Shown in pieces: positions 8,007-15,301 of a stretch of DNA of 15,301 nt. The notes beneath the pieces were generated by a model. The model was not told where the DNA came from. It saw only the letters and a list, made by a program, of their open reading frames with translations, and did no database searches. How positions within the stretch are numbered: position 1 is the first letter of the stretch; every line of letters starts with the position of its first letter. Source of the DNA: Entamoeba histolytica HM-1:IMSS (Eukaryota; Evosea; Mastigamoebida; Endamoebidae); the NCBI RefSeq assembly GCF_000208925.1, contig NW_001915167.1, forward strand, positions 1,601 through 16,901, written 5' to 3'. The translations under genes were made by a program, and so were the position numbers.

Positions 8007-9737
8007 ATGGAATCAGCATTCACCAAATACACCCCAACTGAACCACAATTACCCCCTATGTGTATAACGCTAACCAAATTTCTTACTACGAGAATTCAAG
8101 AAACTTACAATGTGTGTAAGAGAGAAAATCCAACAAATATAAAGAATTGTTTAACTAATCCATTTGAAGCAAGACATAATTATGGGTTAGATAACGAAAG
8201 AAATGAATTAATTGTATATAGACATGATATAATAGGGACTTTTAATTCATTTGAAGGAAAAGAATTTTCAATGAGCCCCTATACTATTTCAAGGTATGAA
8301 GTAATAGAAAAGTTAGGACAAGGAACATTTGGTCAAGTATTTAAATGTTATGATCATATAAATAATAGGTTTTGTGCATTAAAAATATTAAAAAATAAGA
8401 AAGCTTATTTAAGACAAGGTCTTTTAGAATGTGCTACATTATCTATGTTAAATACTTATTTTGACTCTAATAATGATAGAATAGTTAAGATGTATGATCA
8501 TTTTATGTATTGTGATCATCTTTGTATTTCATTTGAATTATTAAATCAAAACCTTTATCAATATGCCAAAGAAAGAAGACATATTGGATTAGAATTAAAT
8601 GATATTCAAAAGAAACTAATTCAACTATTAGAGGCAGTAGAATGTTGTAGTAAAGCAGGAATTATTCATTGTGATGTTAAACCAGAAAATATTTTGATGA
8701 CAGAAAATGGAGAGTTAAAATTAATTGATCTTGGTAGTTCATGTTTTGAAAATTACACGTTGTATAGTTATATTCAATCAAGGCATTATAGAGCACCGGA
8801 GGTAGTATTTAATAATAGATATAATAATGCAATTGATATGTGGTCAGTTGGATGTATTATTGCAGAATTATTTTTAGGAGTACCTTTATTTCCTGCTGAT
8901 AGTGAATTTGATTTAATTGTAAGATTTGTAGAAATGCTTGGAATGCCATCTGATGAAATTATTAAAAATGGAAAAATTGCTGATCGTTATTTTAAATTAG
9001 TTAAAAGGACTAACAAATATAGACTAAAAGAATCGTTTGAATTTGAATGGGAAAATAATATTAAATTACCTCCTCATAAAAATTATTTATATTATTCTTC
9101 ACTTCATGATGTTATTATGAAAAACCCAATGAAATTAAGTTTAAATACGAAAGAAAATAATTTTATTATACGAGAGTGTTTACTTGATCTTCTTCAAAGA
9201 ATACTTGTATATGATCCAAAAGAAAGACTTACACCAAACCAAGCATTAAATCATCCATTTTTTACTTTTAAAAATATTAATGATATTACACCAAAAGATT
9301 TTTATGAATGGACTCCTCCTGAAAGAGAATTTCCTTTTAAAGTTTATGGTCATTCAGTTTCTGCAGACCCTGAAGATATGTTATCAGATGCTTTTGAAAA
9401 TAAAGTTATTATTAATAAAAAATTAACTAATTCAGAATATTACAATGTTTTCTTCACATTATTACAAGCTGGACATGTAGCTAATATTACTATTGATAAT
9501 CCTTTTGAATATGGAAGTATTACACCAAAACAATTTATTAGAGTATTTAACCATCAATTTTCAAAACCTTCTATTCCTAAAGTTTCTACTGATGTTCCAC
9601 GTTCATTTGTAGCTCAAATATATTCTGTACCAGATTCTTTTAATTCTGTTCCTATTAAAAAAGAAGAAAATCCATTAACAATAAAACATTGTAACCAAAG
9701 TAAAATTATAATTCATCGAATGACAGATAATAAATAA
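8007..9737 (+). CDS. YAK1-type protein kinase, DYRK family (CMGC group)
   Basis: 576 residues. The kinase domain covers about 97-420: GQGTFG loop (104-109), A-L-K lysine K126, alpha-C E141, HCDVKPEN (221-228, catalytic D223), DLGSSC (241-246), YSYIQSRHYRAPE activation segment (253-265) and DMWSVGC. Cys in place of Arg in HRD, the YxY motif and the QSRxYRAPE stretch are DYRK-family hallmarks; the second Tyr is normally autophosphorylated. Just upstream, GLDNERNELIVYRHDIIG (60-77) resembles the conserved segment preceding the kinase domain of YAK1/YakA proteins, so I favour the YAK subgroup over DYRK1/2. All catalytic residues are present, with DLG replacing DFG. The roughly 155-residue C-terminal tail is unrecognised. 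In yeast and Dictyostelium, YAK kinases restrain growth under starvation; such a role here is inference. Confidence 0.92.
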   Translation: MESAFTKYTPTEPQLPPMCITLTKFLTTRIQETYNVCKRENPTNIKNCLTNPFEARHNYGLDNERNELIVYRHDIIGTFNSFEGKEFSMSPYTISRYEVIEKLGQGTFGQVFKCYDHINNRFCALKILKNKKAYLRQGLLECATLSMLNTYFDSNNDRIVKMYDHFMYCDHLCISFELLNQNLYQYAKERRHIGLELNDIQKKLIQLLEAVECCSKAGIIHCDVKPENILMTENGELKLIDLGSSCFENYTLYSYIQSRHYRAPEVVFNNRYNNAIDMWSVGCIIAELFLGVPLFPADSEFDLIVRFVEMLGMPSDEIIKNGKIADRYFKLVKRTNKYRLKESFEFEWENNIKLPPHKNYLYYSSLHDVIMKNPMKLSLNTKENNFIIRECLLDLLQRILVYDPKERLTPNQALNHPFFTFKNINDITPKDFYEWTPPEREFPFKVYGHSVSADPEDMLSDAFENKVIINKKLTNSEYYNVFFTLLQAGHVANITIDNPFEYGSITPKQFIRVFNHQFSKPSIPKVSTDVPRSFVAQIYSVPDSFNSVPIKKEENPLTIKHCNQSKIIIHRMTDNK

Positions 9738-9828
9738 AGTAAACACAAAATAACTATTACAAAGTGTAATCAATTGTATTTTGTCTAGTAAAAATTAACC
9801 AATACTAATTTCAAATACTCATTCTTTT

Positions 9829-9839
9829 AAATTATTTTA
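9829..9839 (-). terminator. 3'-end signal of the four-pass membrane protein gene
   Basis: On the minus strand TAATTT (9834-9829) follows the corrected TAA stop by two bases. The same motif occurs at the stops of the glutamate dehydrogenase and Sar1 genes. The two converging genes are separated by only about 99 bp (9738-9836), so their 3' UTRs must be short or overlap. Confidence 0.3.
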
Positions 9840-10661
9840 TTTATCTCTATTTTGAATAGCAAAGAAATTAACTTCTTGATTTTGATCAGTAGATAAACTG
9901 TCATTTGAAATTAATGATTGGTTTTCTGTTCTTATCTCATTAAATTGGACATTTTCTGTATTTTTTTCAGGTAATGCTGGAGCAACTTTTGATTTAGTAA
10001 GATTTATTTCATTATCATTTTCTTTACTTTTTTTATTCTTTTTAATACATCTACTATAAATAAAAATACCAGGAAGAAGTAACTATCCATCTTAGTTAAT
10101 TCTTTTCTTTTATTATCTTATTTAATTAAAACATAAATAACAAACACTTATTAATGTCCCAAAAGAATTAATAATGGGTGATGCAATGAAAACCCATGAA
10201 GAACAACTTCCTTGTTGAAATTTTGATTTATAAGTTTGACATGCAGATGATCCACTATGAATATCTTTTGATTGTAAAAAAGTTAATATAATTAATCCAA
10301 TAGGAACTAATAAGGATGGACCTAACGCTACAAGGACAAGTAACTTTTTCCTCTTTAAATAAAGTACTAATGCTATTAATTCACATATAAATATCACTAC
10401 AAGAGTCATATAAGTTATTACACTTGTTGTGGTTGTAAATCCACATTGATAATTAAATCCATTGACAGTTAAACGAATAGAATGAGCTTCAATATCCCCA
10501 CATGAAACTACTTCAGACTTATTTAAAATACTTTTTCCAGTTGCTTTATTATATGTATGGCGTGGCACACCAAAACTAAATGCTACAAAACTTCCTATTA
10601 AAAATAAACAAGTAATACAAATTAGTCCAATAGTTACATAAAACCATTTTGATTTATTCAT
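9837..10661 (-). CDS. Four-pass membrane protein with cytosolic tail, two exons
   Basis: Exons 10661-10146 and 10082-9837 join in phase 0 to give 253 residues. Four hydrophobic segments lie at about 8-31, 78-102, 105-129 and 155-181. The fourth is completed only by splicing (ISLLLPGIFIY across the junction) and is followed by basic SRCIKKNKKSK and about 60 polar, Asn/Glu/Ser-rich residues. With both ends cytosolic, the two outer loops hold paired cysteines: C54 and C73, then C141 and C153, probably disulphides. The layout is tetraspan-like, but the tetraspanin CCG motif is absent and the second loop is short, so it is not a canonical tetraspanin. Claudin or SUR7-like proteins have similar topology; I cannot assign one. 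Unspliced translation would stop after 179 residues in the intron. Confidence 0.82.
10083..10145 (-). other. Spliceosomal intron, 63 nt, in the four-pass protein gene
   Basis: It runs from GTTTGTTATT to GATGGATAG on the minus strand, with Entamoeba-type ends. An in-frame TAG directly precedes exon 2, and exon 2 is open for 81 codons in sensible, non-repetitive sequence. Removing the intron completes transmembrane segment 4 and adds a positively charged flank, as expected for a cytosolic boundary. Confidence 0.85.
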
Positions 10662-10697
10662 TTGAATTTAATAAAAAGAACATTTTAAGTTCTTTTT
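10662..10697 (-). promoter_or_regulatory. Core promoter with palindromic GAAC element and initiator
   Basis: Upstream of the ATG at 10661 (minus strand) is a perfect 9-bp inverted repeat, AAAAAGAAC - 7-nt spacer - GTTCTTTTT (10697-10673). It therefore places a GAAC element on both strands. It is followed by TAAATTCAA immediately before the ATG, which contains AAATTCA of the AAAAATTCA initiator. The leader would be very short, under 10 nt. Confidence 0.55.
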
Positions 10698-10974
10698 GTT
10701 TTTATTTTCAAAAGTTATAACTTTGGATATTTTTATTTGTCATTTTCCTTAGAAATAAATAATTAAAAATAATTTATTTTATTATATTTATATATTCCAT
10801 TTCCCCATAGACAAAAAAAACAGATAATTGAATTTAAATGATATTAAAGTATTTCAAAAAATATATTAAACTTCAAAAAAAAACAATAAAATATCTTAAC
10901 AATTATATTATTTTTTAATATTATAACAGTTTTCATTTTTGGTTTAAAAATACTTCTTTTTTAATTACAAAAAA

Positions 10975-11113
10975 TAAAATTTGATGAATGGAATTTAAAT
11001 AAAGCCATAATTATATAACTATATAACTAATTTGATCTTTTTGTTATCAAAAACCACTATTATTGATAATGAAAATATTTTATGTTTTTCTTAAAATCAT
11101 TCATCAAATTTTA
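10975..11113. repeat. 16-bp perfect inverted repeat enclosing a smaller hairpin
   Basis: TAAAATTTGATGAATG (10975-10990) is the exact reverse complement of CATTCATCAAATTTTA (11098-11113), 107 bp apart. Inside is a second 7-bp inverted repeat, TTATCAA (11044-11050) and TTGATAA (11063-11069). No target-site duplication is apparent at the flanks. Confidence 0.75.
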
Positions 11114-11560
11114 AATATTCTTAATTAATATAATGATAGAATATCATTACTTTATTCATAATAAAGGATAAAATCAAAAAGAGTCAAAATTGACTATTTT
11201 TGCTTTTATGATATAAGTTAATATAATATTTTTGATTAAAATAAATAAGTTACATTAATTGAATAACTTCCTTCATTATATTTAGTAATTAAATAATTCA
11301 TTAAAACTTTATCTGAGTAATAAGTAAATTCATTCATTAGTAGAATAATTTATTGTCATTTATTGACTAATCATTATTAAGTACTCTTAGTGGTTTGAAC
11401 AAAGTTTGTAGTACAAAGCAAATAAATAAAATTCTTAATTAATATGTCTGAGTTGAAATAAATAGACTAAAAATATCTTACTTTCTAATTCACTATATAG
11501 ATTATTAATTAGTATTGTATTTAAAATACAGTACGTAGGAATTACTCTCTTTTTGAATTG

Positions 11561-11636
11561 CTTACAAGAAAGGTTTTTATTTTCTGACATGCAAATTTGT
11601 CATAGAAAATATTTTTTTACCTTAATTCTTTCTTAC
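11561..11636. repeat. Imperfect palindrome of about 75 bp
   Basis: The left arm AAGAAAGGT...TATTTTCTGACA pairs imperfectly with the right arm TGTCATAGAAAATA...ACCTT...TTTCTT around a centre near TGCAAATT. Matching blocks are GACA/TGTC, TATTTTCT/AGAAAATA, AAGGT/ACCTT and AAGAAA/TTTCTT, broken by small insertions on the right. Its origin is unknown. Confidence 0.5.
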
Positions 11637-12570
11637 AACAGTGAAAAACATTTTCTTCAATTTAATACAAAAAAAAATTATTTAAGTGCTTATTGAATAA
11701 TAACATTTAAAATTGTATATAACCCTTCATTAACAAATTATATTGTACATTAAATTTATCTGGAATCGTTCAAATAATTCCTCTTTGAAATTGGCAAATA
11801 CTTAATAATTTACCTACGATATAGCACTTATTTTTGTAAATAGGTATGACAGAATATGTGTTAACAATGAAGAAATTATCAGATTATCTGAATCATAACA
11901 TTTAAAACCGTCAACAGGTATTTTGATTCAGTCAACAAAATGGAATTTCTTTTAATAAAAAAAAGCAATATAAACTAATTTCATTCTACCATTAATATTC
12001 TATTATTCCAGAAATAACTTCATTCTTATTAAAGTCTGAGTTGATTGAAGACATAAAAGTATTGAATAGTTTTTAATTTTTTTCGAGTTTGTTCAATTCT
12101 TTTCATTGAGTCAATTTCATTTTGTGAATAGTATTTCATAAGTATTTAGTGTCATTACATTTTATCTGTTTAAATGAAATAAATAAATTAATGGAGATTC
12201 TGCTATTTTCTCTTAGACTCATTAAAATATAACTGAGTTATACACTACTATCAAATAGAACTTTTATTTTATTACATTATAATAAACGGACAATAAAAGA
12301 AGTAGTTTCTTGGAAGTGTTTAATAGATAATGTCTTGTAACATTGCAACTACCTATATTGGAATTAACGTCAATATTAGAATTGTGTTAGACTAAACTAT
12401 AAAATATAAAACTTTTAATAATAACAATAATAAATTAAAAGAATATCAATTCTGATGTTATGTTTTGTATTATTTTATAAAATAAAAGTAATTTAGTAAA
12501 TAATTATAAAATAGTATCTTTTCTAAACCTTTTTCAAATTTGTATGTTTTAGAGAATGGATGATGTTTTT

Positions 12571-12626
12571 TAACTCAAAAAAGAAAAGAAAAGAAAAAAG
12601 AAACTCAAAAATAAAGAAGAAAGAAG
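12571..12626 (+). promoter_or_regulatory. Sar1 promoter and leader, purine-rich
   Basis: The 55 nt before the ATG are almost pure A/G. Within them AACTCAAAAA occurs twice (12572-12581 and 12602-12611). The second ACTCA ends 19 nt before the ATG, nearly the same place as the AAAAACTCA element of the divergent promoter at 7838-8006. It is probably the initiator. No clear GAAC or TATA-like box was found. Confidence 0.4.
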
Positions 12627-13199
12627 ATGTGGATATGGGAATGGTTTTGGAATTTATTAGCTGATTTAGGATTAGCATATAAAACGGGGAAGATGTTATT
12701 TTTAGGATTAGATAATGCAGGGAAAACGACATTATTACATTTATTAAAAGATGGGAAAGTGTCACAACATATTCCAACACAACAACCAACAATGGAAGAG
12801 TTAGTGATGGGGAATATCAAGTTTAATACATATGATTTAGGAGGACATACACCAGCAAGAAAAGTATGGAAAACATATTGTACAGAAGTCGATGCGGTGA
12901 TATATATTGTTGATTGTGCTGCACCAGAAAGATTTGGAGAGTCTAAGAAAGAATTAGATTCATTATTGAATGATGAAATGTTACAAAACACACCATTTTT
13001 GATATTAGGAAATAAAATTGATATTCCAGGAGCAGTTTCCGAAGCACAATTAAGAGAAGCTATGGGATTAACACATACCACAGGAAAAGGAAATGTTACA
13101 TGTGAAGGAATTAGACCAATTGAAGTTTTTATGAGTTCAATAGTTAATCGACAAGGATATCCAGAAGGATTTAAATGGATTTCACAATACATGAAATAA
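12627..13199 (+). CDS. SAR1: Sar1 small GTPase, COPII coat initiator
   Basis: 190 residues, the usual full length. Sar1-GTP inserts its N-terminal amphipathic helix into the ER membrane and recruits Sec23/24 and Sec13/31 to bud transport vesicles. The start is secure: [11 protein letters not shown] is the bulky hydrophobic helix typical of Sar1 and lacks the Gly2 myristoylation site of Arf proteins. The GTPase boxes are intact: GLDNAGKTT (27-35), switch I PTMEEL with T55, DLGGH (70-74, catalytic H74), NKID (129-132). The [14 protein letters not shown] ending is diagnostic for Sar1. There is no intron. The gene has a purine-rich leader and is isolated, with about 1.9 kb of non-coding DNA upstream and at least 2.1 kb downstream. 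Confidence 0.97.
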   Translation: MWIWEWFWNLLADLGLAYKTGKMLFLGLDNAGKTTLLHLLKDGKVSQHIPTQQPTMEELVMGNIKFNTYDLGGHTPARKVWKTYCTEVDAVIYIVDCAAPERFGESKKELDSLLNDEMLQNTPFLILGNKIDIPGAVSEAQLREAMGLTHTTGKGNVTCEGIRPIEVFMSSIVNRQGYPEGFKWISQYMK

Positions 13200-13215
13200 T
13201 TTACTCTTTTTTTTT
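13197..13215 (+). terminator. 3'-end signal of Sar1 (TAATTT plus T9)
   Basis: TAATTT begins at the stop codon (13197-13202) and is followed by nine T residues at 13207-13215. This is the expected Entamoeba arrangement of UAAUU motif plus U-rich tract. Exact cleavage site unknown. Confidence 0.4.
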
Positions 13216-13241
13216 CTATTCAACTTCATTCTCATTTTCAT

Positions 13242-13281
13242 GTTTTTTATTCCTTTCTGTTTTTTATTCCTTTCTGTTTTT
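13242..13281. repeat. 17-bp tandem repeat downstream of Sar1
   Basis: GTTTTTTATTCCTTTCT occurs at 13242-13258 and again at 13259-13275, followed by a partial third copy GTTTTT. The copies are identical, suggesting a recent slippage duplication. Confidence 0.85.
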
Positions 13282-13759
13282 CAAATGTTTTATATTAAAA
13301 GAGAATAAACAAGAAATAATAAAACAAAAGAAAGATAATTAAGAAAAAGAAACACTTTTCATTAAACATTAAATCAATTGTGGATATGTCAATTCTTTGT
13401 TCTTCTTTTATATCAAAAAATAAATAAAAATTAATAAATCAAAATAAAAAGATATTGAATTTGTATTTCATTTCATATAAATAAATGAGAATATTTCATT
13501 CACTCTCCTTCTAGTTTTTCATATTATTCTTTTGTATTTCTTTATTCTTATCATTTTCTTTATTTTCTTTATTTGTCTTTGACATTTTTCATACTGTTTA
13601 TAATTTATTCTTCATTGTTATTCTTATTGTTTTTATTCATTCTTCTATTTATTATCATTTTTATTAATGTTCTTTTTCATTTAATTTATTCATTATTCTT
13701 ATATTAGACAATTTCATTCATTTCTACTTTATTCATAATTGTTGATTTTATCATTTATT

Positions 13760-13779
13760 ATTTTATTTTATTTTATTTT
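13760..13779. repeat. ATTTT microsatellite, four copies
   Basis: Four exact tandem copies of ATTTT, ending at the C at 13780. Confidence 0.85.
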
Positions 13780-14376
13780 CTATATAAATAGCTAGACTTT
13801 TATGATTCCCATTTATTGATTATTTCATGATTCATAACATTGAATATTTCTTTATTTTCTCTTCTTCGTTTGTTTTTATCAATTTCATTTATTTTATTCT
13901 CCATTATTTCTTTCATGGTATTTATTTTATATTTCATTTTAATTTTCTCATCACATCTTCATTTAAAATCATTAATCATTTGTACAAATCAAAATACAAT
14001 ATAATTTAATAATATAAGAATAAATATTGATAATTTATCATCATAACTATCACATCATTTAATTTATTATTTAATTTATCAATTAATTTAATAATTGATT
14101 GGAAATGATTTGTTAAATGATACAAATGTAATCTTCTCTTCAAACATTTTCAATCATTCTACCATTTTCTTTTTTAATTATTAATTATTAATATTAATCA
14201 TTATTCCTTTTTATTATTATCAAATGATTTGATTAAATGATTATTCATTCAATTTTCATTTCTTAATATATTTCAACAATTTCATTCTTTCATCTCATAT
14301 TTTATCAAATCTTTCCATTTCTTATTCATTTCTTATATTTATTTCTTATTCATTTATTATTTAATATTTTTATTCA

Positions 14377-14403
14377 TTTATTATATTTATTATATTTATT
14401 GTA
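14377..14403. repeat. 9-bp tandem repeat
   Basis: TTTATTATA at 14377-14385 and 14386-14394, then TTTATTGTA at 14395-14403 with one change, followed by a partial TTTATT copy. Confidence 0.75.
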
Positions 14404-14449
14404 TTTATTCATCAATATGATATTCTTTATTTCTTTTATTCTTCAATTT

Positions 14450-14496
14450 CTTATTATAATCTTATTATAATCTTATTCTTCATTTTATCATTTTAT
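14450..14496. repeat. 11-bp tandem repeat followed by 8-bp tandem repeat
   Basis: CTTATTATAAT occurs at 14450-14460 and 14461-14471 plus a partial copy (CTTATT). It is followed by two copies of CATTTTAT at 14481-14496. Together with neighbouring short repeats this points to slippage-prone DNA. Confidence 0.75.
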
Positions 14497-14820
14497 CATT
14501 CATTTTTGTTTTATCAATCATTTGATTATTCATTAACTCTATTAAATTATTGAATTTATTTGAATTATATTTCATTTTTCTATTTACTTCTCTTTTTATT
14601 TCTTCTTTTCATCTTTTATCAATTTCTATATATTCTTTGTTTACTTTTATTTTCTTTATTTTCATTTTGTTATTTATTCTATTTACTCAATAACCTTAAT
14701 ACTTCTTCTTTTCTTTCTTTTTATATTTCTCTATTCTTCTTTTTATTCTTCTTTTCTTAAACTCATTCTTCTCTTTTTGTCTTTATTCAATATCTTTTAT
14801 TCATATCAATTCATTCATTT

Positions 14821-15301
14821 TCTCATAATAATGCTTAAACAAAGTATTTTCAAAGTGAGAAATGTAGTTATAATATTTATAAATAACTTTAATATTTAAG
14901 TGATTCAATGAGAATATGATAAAGTGTTTATAAATAATAAAATGAATGAAATGAGTATGAATGGCAAATAAAAAAGCAAATAATTGAAAAAGAAGAGAAT
15001 GAATGATATAAAAGAATAAAAAGAAAGTAAGAAGTAGAATATGATGAAGAAAGAATAAAAGTAGAAAGGAGAGAAGATAAAAAGAAAGAAGATAAAGGGT
15101 AATAAAACAAAAGAGATGATAAAAGAAGAAAAGAAAGAAAAAAAATAAAGGATGCAAATTTTATTGAAACAAATAAAAAAAGCGCAAAATTTAATGATGC
15201 AAAATATTTAGCAACATTTTTATTGATGCAAAATATTTTGAAATAAAAATAAATCATCATTTGATATTATTATTATATTTGATAATAAATTATATTATAT
15301 A
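14821..15301. other. Non-coding, mostly purine-rich on the + strand
   Basis: From about 14,930 to 15,150 the + strand is mostly A and G with almost no C, the mirror of the pyrimidine-rich stretch to its left. The last 60 bases are nearly pure A+T. No gene is supported: minus-strand open frames here are low-complexity hydrophobic strings. Confidence 0.65.
15151..15240. repeat. Diverged GATGCAAA-centred short repeat cluster
   Basis: TGATGCAAAATATTT occurs exactly at 15195-15209 and 15224-15238, spaced 29 bp. A related GATGCAAATTTTATTG lies at 15151-15166 and GCGCAAAATTTAATG at 15182-15196. The spacing suggests an old tandem array with a unit near 30 bp that has decayed. Confidence 0.6.

Larger units (their letters stand above)
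10698..12570. other. Long divergent intergenic region without genes
   Basis: About 1.9 kb lies between the starts of the four-pass protein and Sar1 genes. I see no useful open frame, spliced exon, tRNA box or recognisable transposon. The region does hold inverted repeats (10975-11113 and 11561-11636), an 8-bp tandem ATATAACT (11013-11028) and an orphan GTATTTAAA string at 11517-11525, which would match the TATA-like box but has no gene downstream. A non-coding RNA or decayed element is possible; nothing in the sequence proves it. Confidence 0.55.
13282..14820. other. Non-coding low-complexity DNA, mostly pyrimidine-rich on the + strand
   Basis: After a short purine-rich block (about 13290-13360) and a mixed stretch, the + strand from about 13490 is built from T, A and C in TTCATT, TTTATT and TTCTT-like words. 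Guanine is very rare: I count about a dozen in 14161-14820. No gene, tRNA or recognisable element is present. Short open frames here are phenylalanine/leucine/serine-only artefacts of the composition. Confidence 0.7.

Noticed and set aside
10981..11105. Possible C/D-box snoRNA because of TTGATGA near 10981
   Set aside because: The first base does not fit RTGATGA and no CTGA D box is found at a suitable distance.
10975..11113. Miniature inverted-repeat transposon
   Set aside because: The inverted repeats are real, but no target-site duplication is visible and copy number is unknown, so it is kept only as a repeat.
11517..11525. GTATTTAAA, a match to the Entamoeba TATA-like box
   Set aside because: No open frame, initiator or conserved RNA follows on either strand, so it is noted but not called a promoter.
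12523..12792. An 89-codon minus-strand frame over the Sar1 promoter and 5' end
   Set aside because: Overlaps Sar1 and consists of low-complexity Phe/Leu/Ser-rich sequence from the antisense of purine-rich DNA.
12605..13192. A 195-codon open frame on the minus strand across Sar1
   Set aside because: It is antisense to a complete, highly conserved Sar1 gene; the open frame is a by-product of Sar1 codon choice and its product shows no recognisable domain.
13827..14009. A 60-codon Phe/Ile-rich frame on the plus strand
   Set aside because: Same composition artefact, no promoter or 3' signal, no recognisable motif.
14560..15260. Open frames of 66-118 codons on both strands in the right-hand low-complexity region, some looking like transmembrane proteins
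   Set aside because: They consist almost only of Phe, Leu, Ser, Tyr and Ile because the read strand is pyrimidine-rich; overlapping frames give the same kind of product.
13200..15301. tRNA-array DNA, since Entamoeba tRNA genes are embedded in short tandem repeats
   Set aside because: No tRNA A- or B-box-like sequence was found on either strand, and the G+C is too low for any tRNA.

Overview
The window looks like nuclear DNA of an Entamoeba species, most likely of the E. histolytica/dispar/nuttalli group. It is very A+T-rich and densely but not continuously coding. Two genes need short introns (55 and 63 nt) with the Entamoeba-type GTTTGT 5' splice site and TAG 3' end. Several starts are preceded by the core promoter motifs known from E. 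histolytica: GAAC, and an initiator close to AAAAATTCA. 5' leaders appear to be about 10-20 nt. The first gene is cut by the left edge. The species is inferred from these features, not searched.

Layout. 3-2444 (+): C-terminal 813 residues of a large NAD-type glutamate dehydrogenase. 2445-3805: non-coding gap between two converging 3' ends. 3806-5021 (-): spliced gene for a CHK2-like FHA-plus-kinase protein whose kinase domain has lost its key catalytic residues. 5175-6908 (-): unrecognised coiled-coil, serine-rich protein. 7070-7837 (-): unrecognised protein with one membrane anchor and an alpha/beta ectodomain. 7838-8006: compact divergent promoter carrying a symmetric 14-bp inverted repeat. 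8007-9737 (+): YAK1-type DYRK-family kinase. 9837-10661 (-): spliced gene for a four-pass membrane protein with a polar cytosolic tail. 10662-12626: nearly 2 kb divergent intergenic region with several inverted repeats. 12627-13199 (+): the COPII GTPase Sar1. 13200-15301: non-coding low-complexity DNA, first pyrimidine-rich and then switching to purine-rich on the + strand near 14,820-14,940.

The genes do not form an obvious pathway. They are ordinary single-copy-looking eukaryotic genes: nitrogen/carbon metabolism (glutamate dehydrogenase), signalling (FHA pseudokinase, YAK1-type kinase), vesicle traffic (Sar1) and three unrecognised or membrane proteins. The most useful results are the two intron-corrected gene models, the predicted pseudokinase, the symmetric divergent promoter, a palindromic GAAC promoter, and the structured non-coding regions. 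I found no tRNA, rRNA, CRISPR array or intact mobile element.
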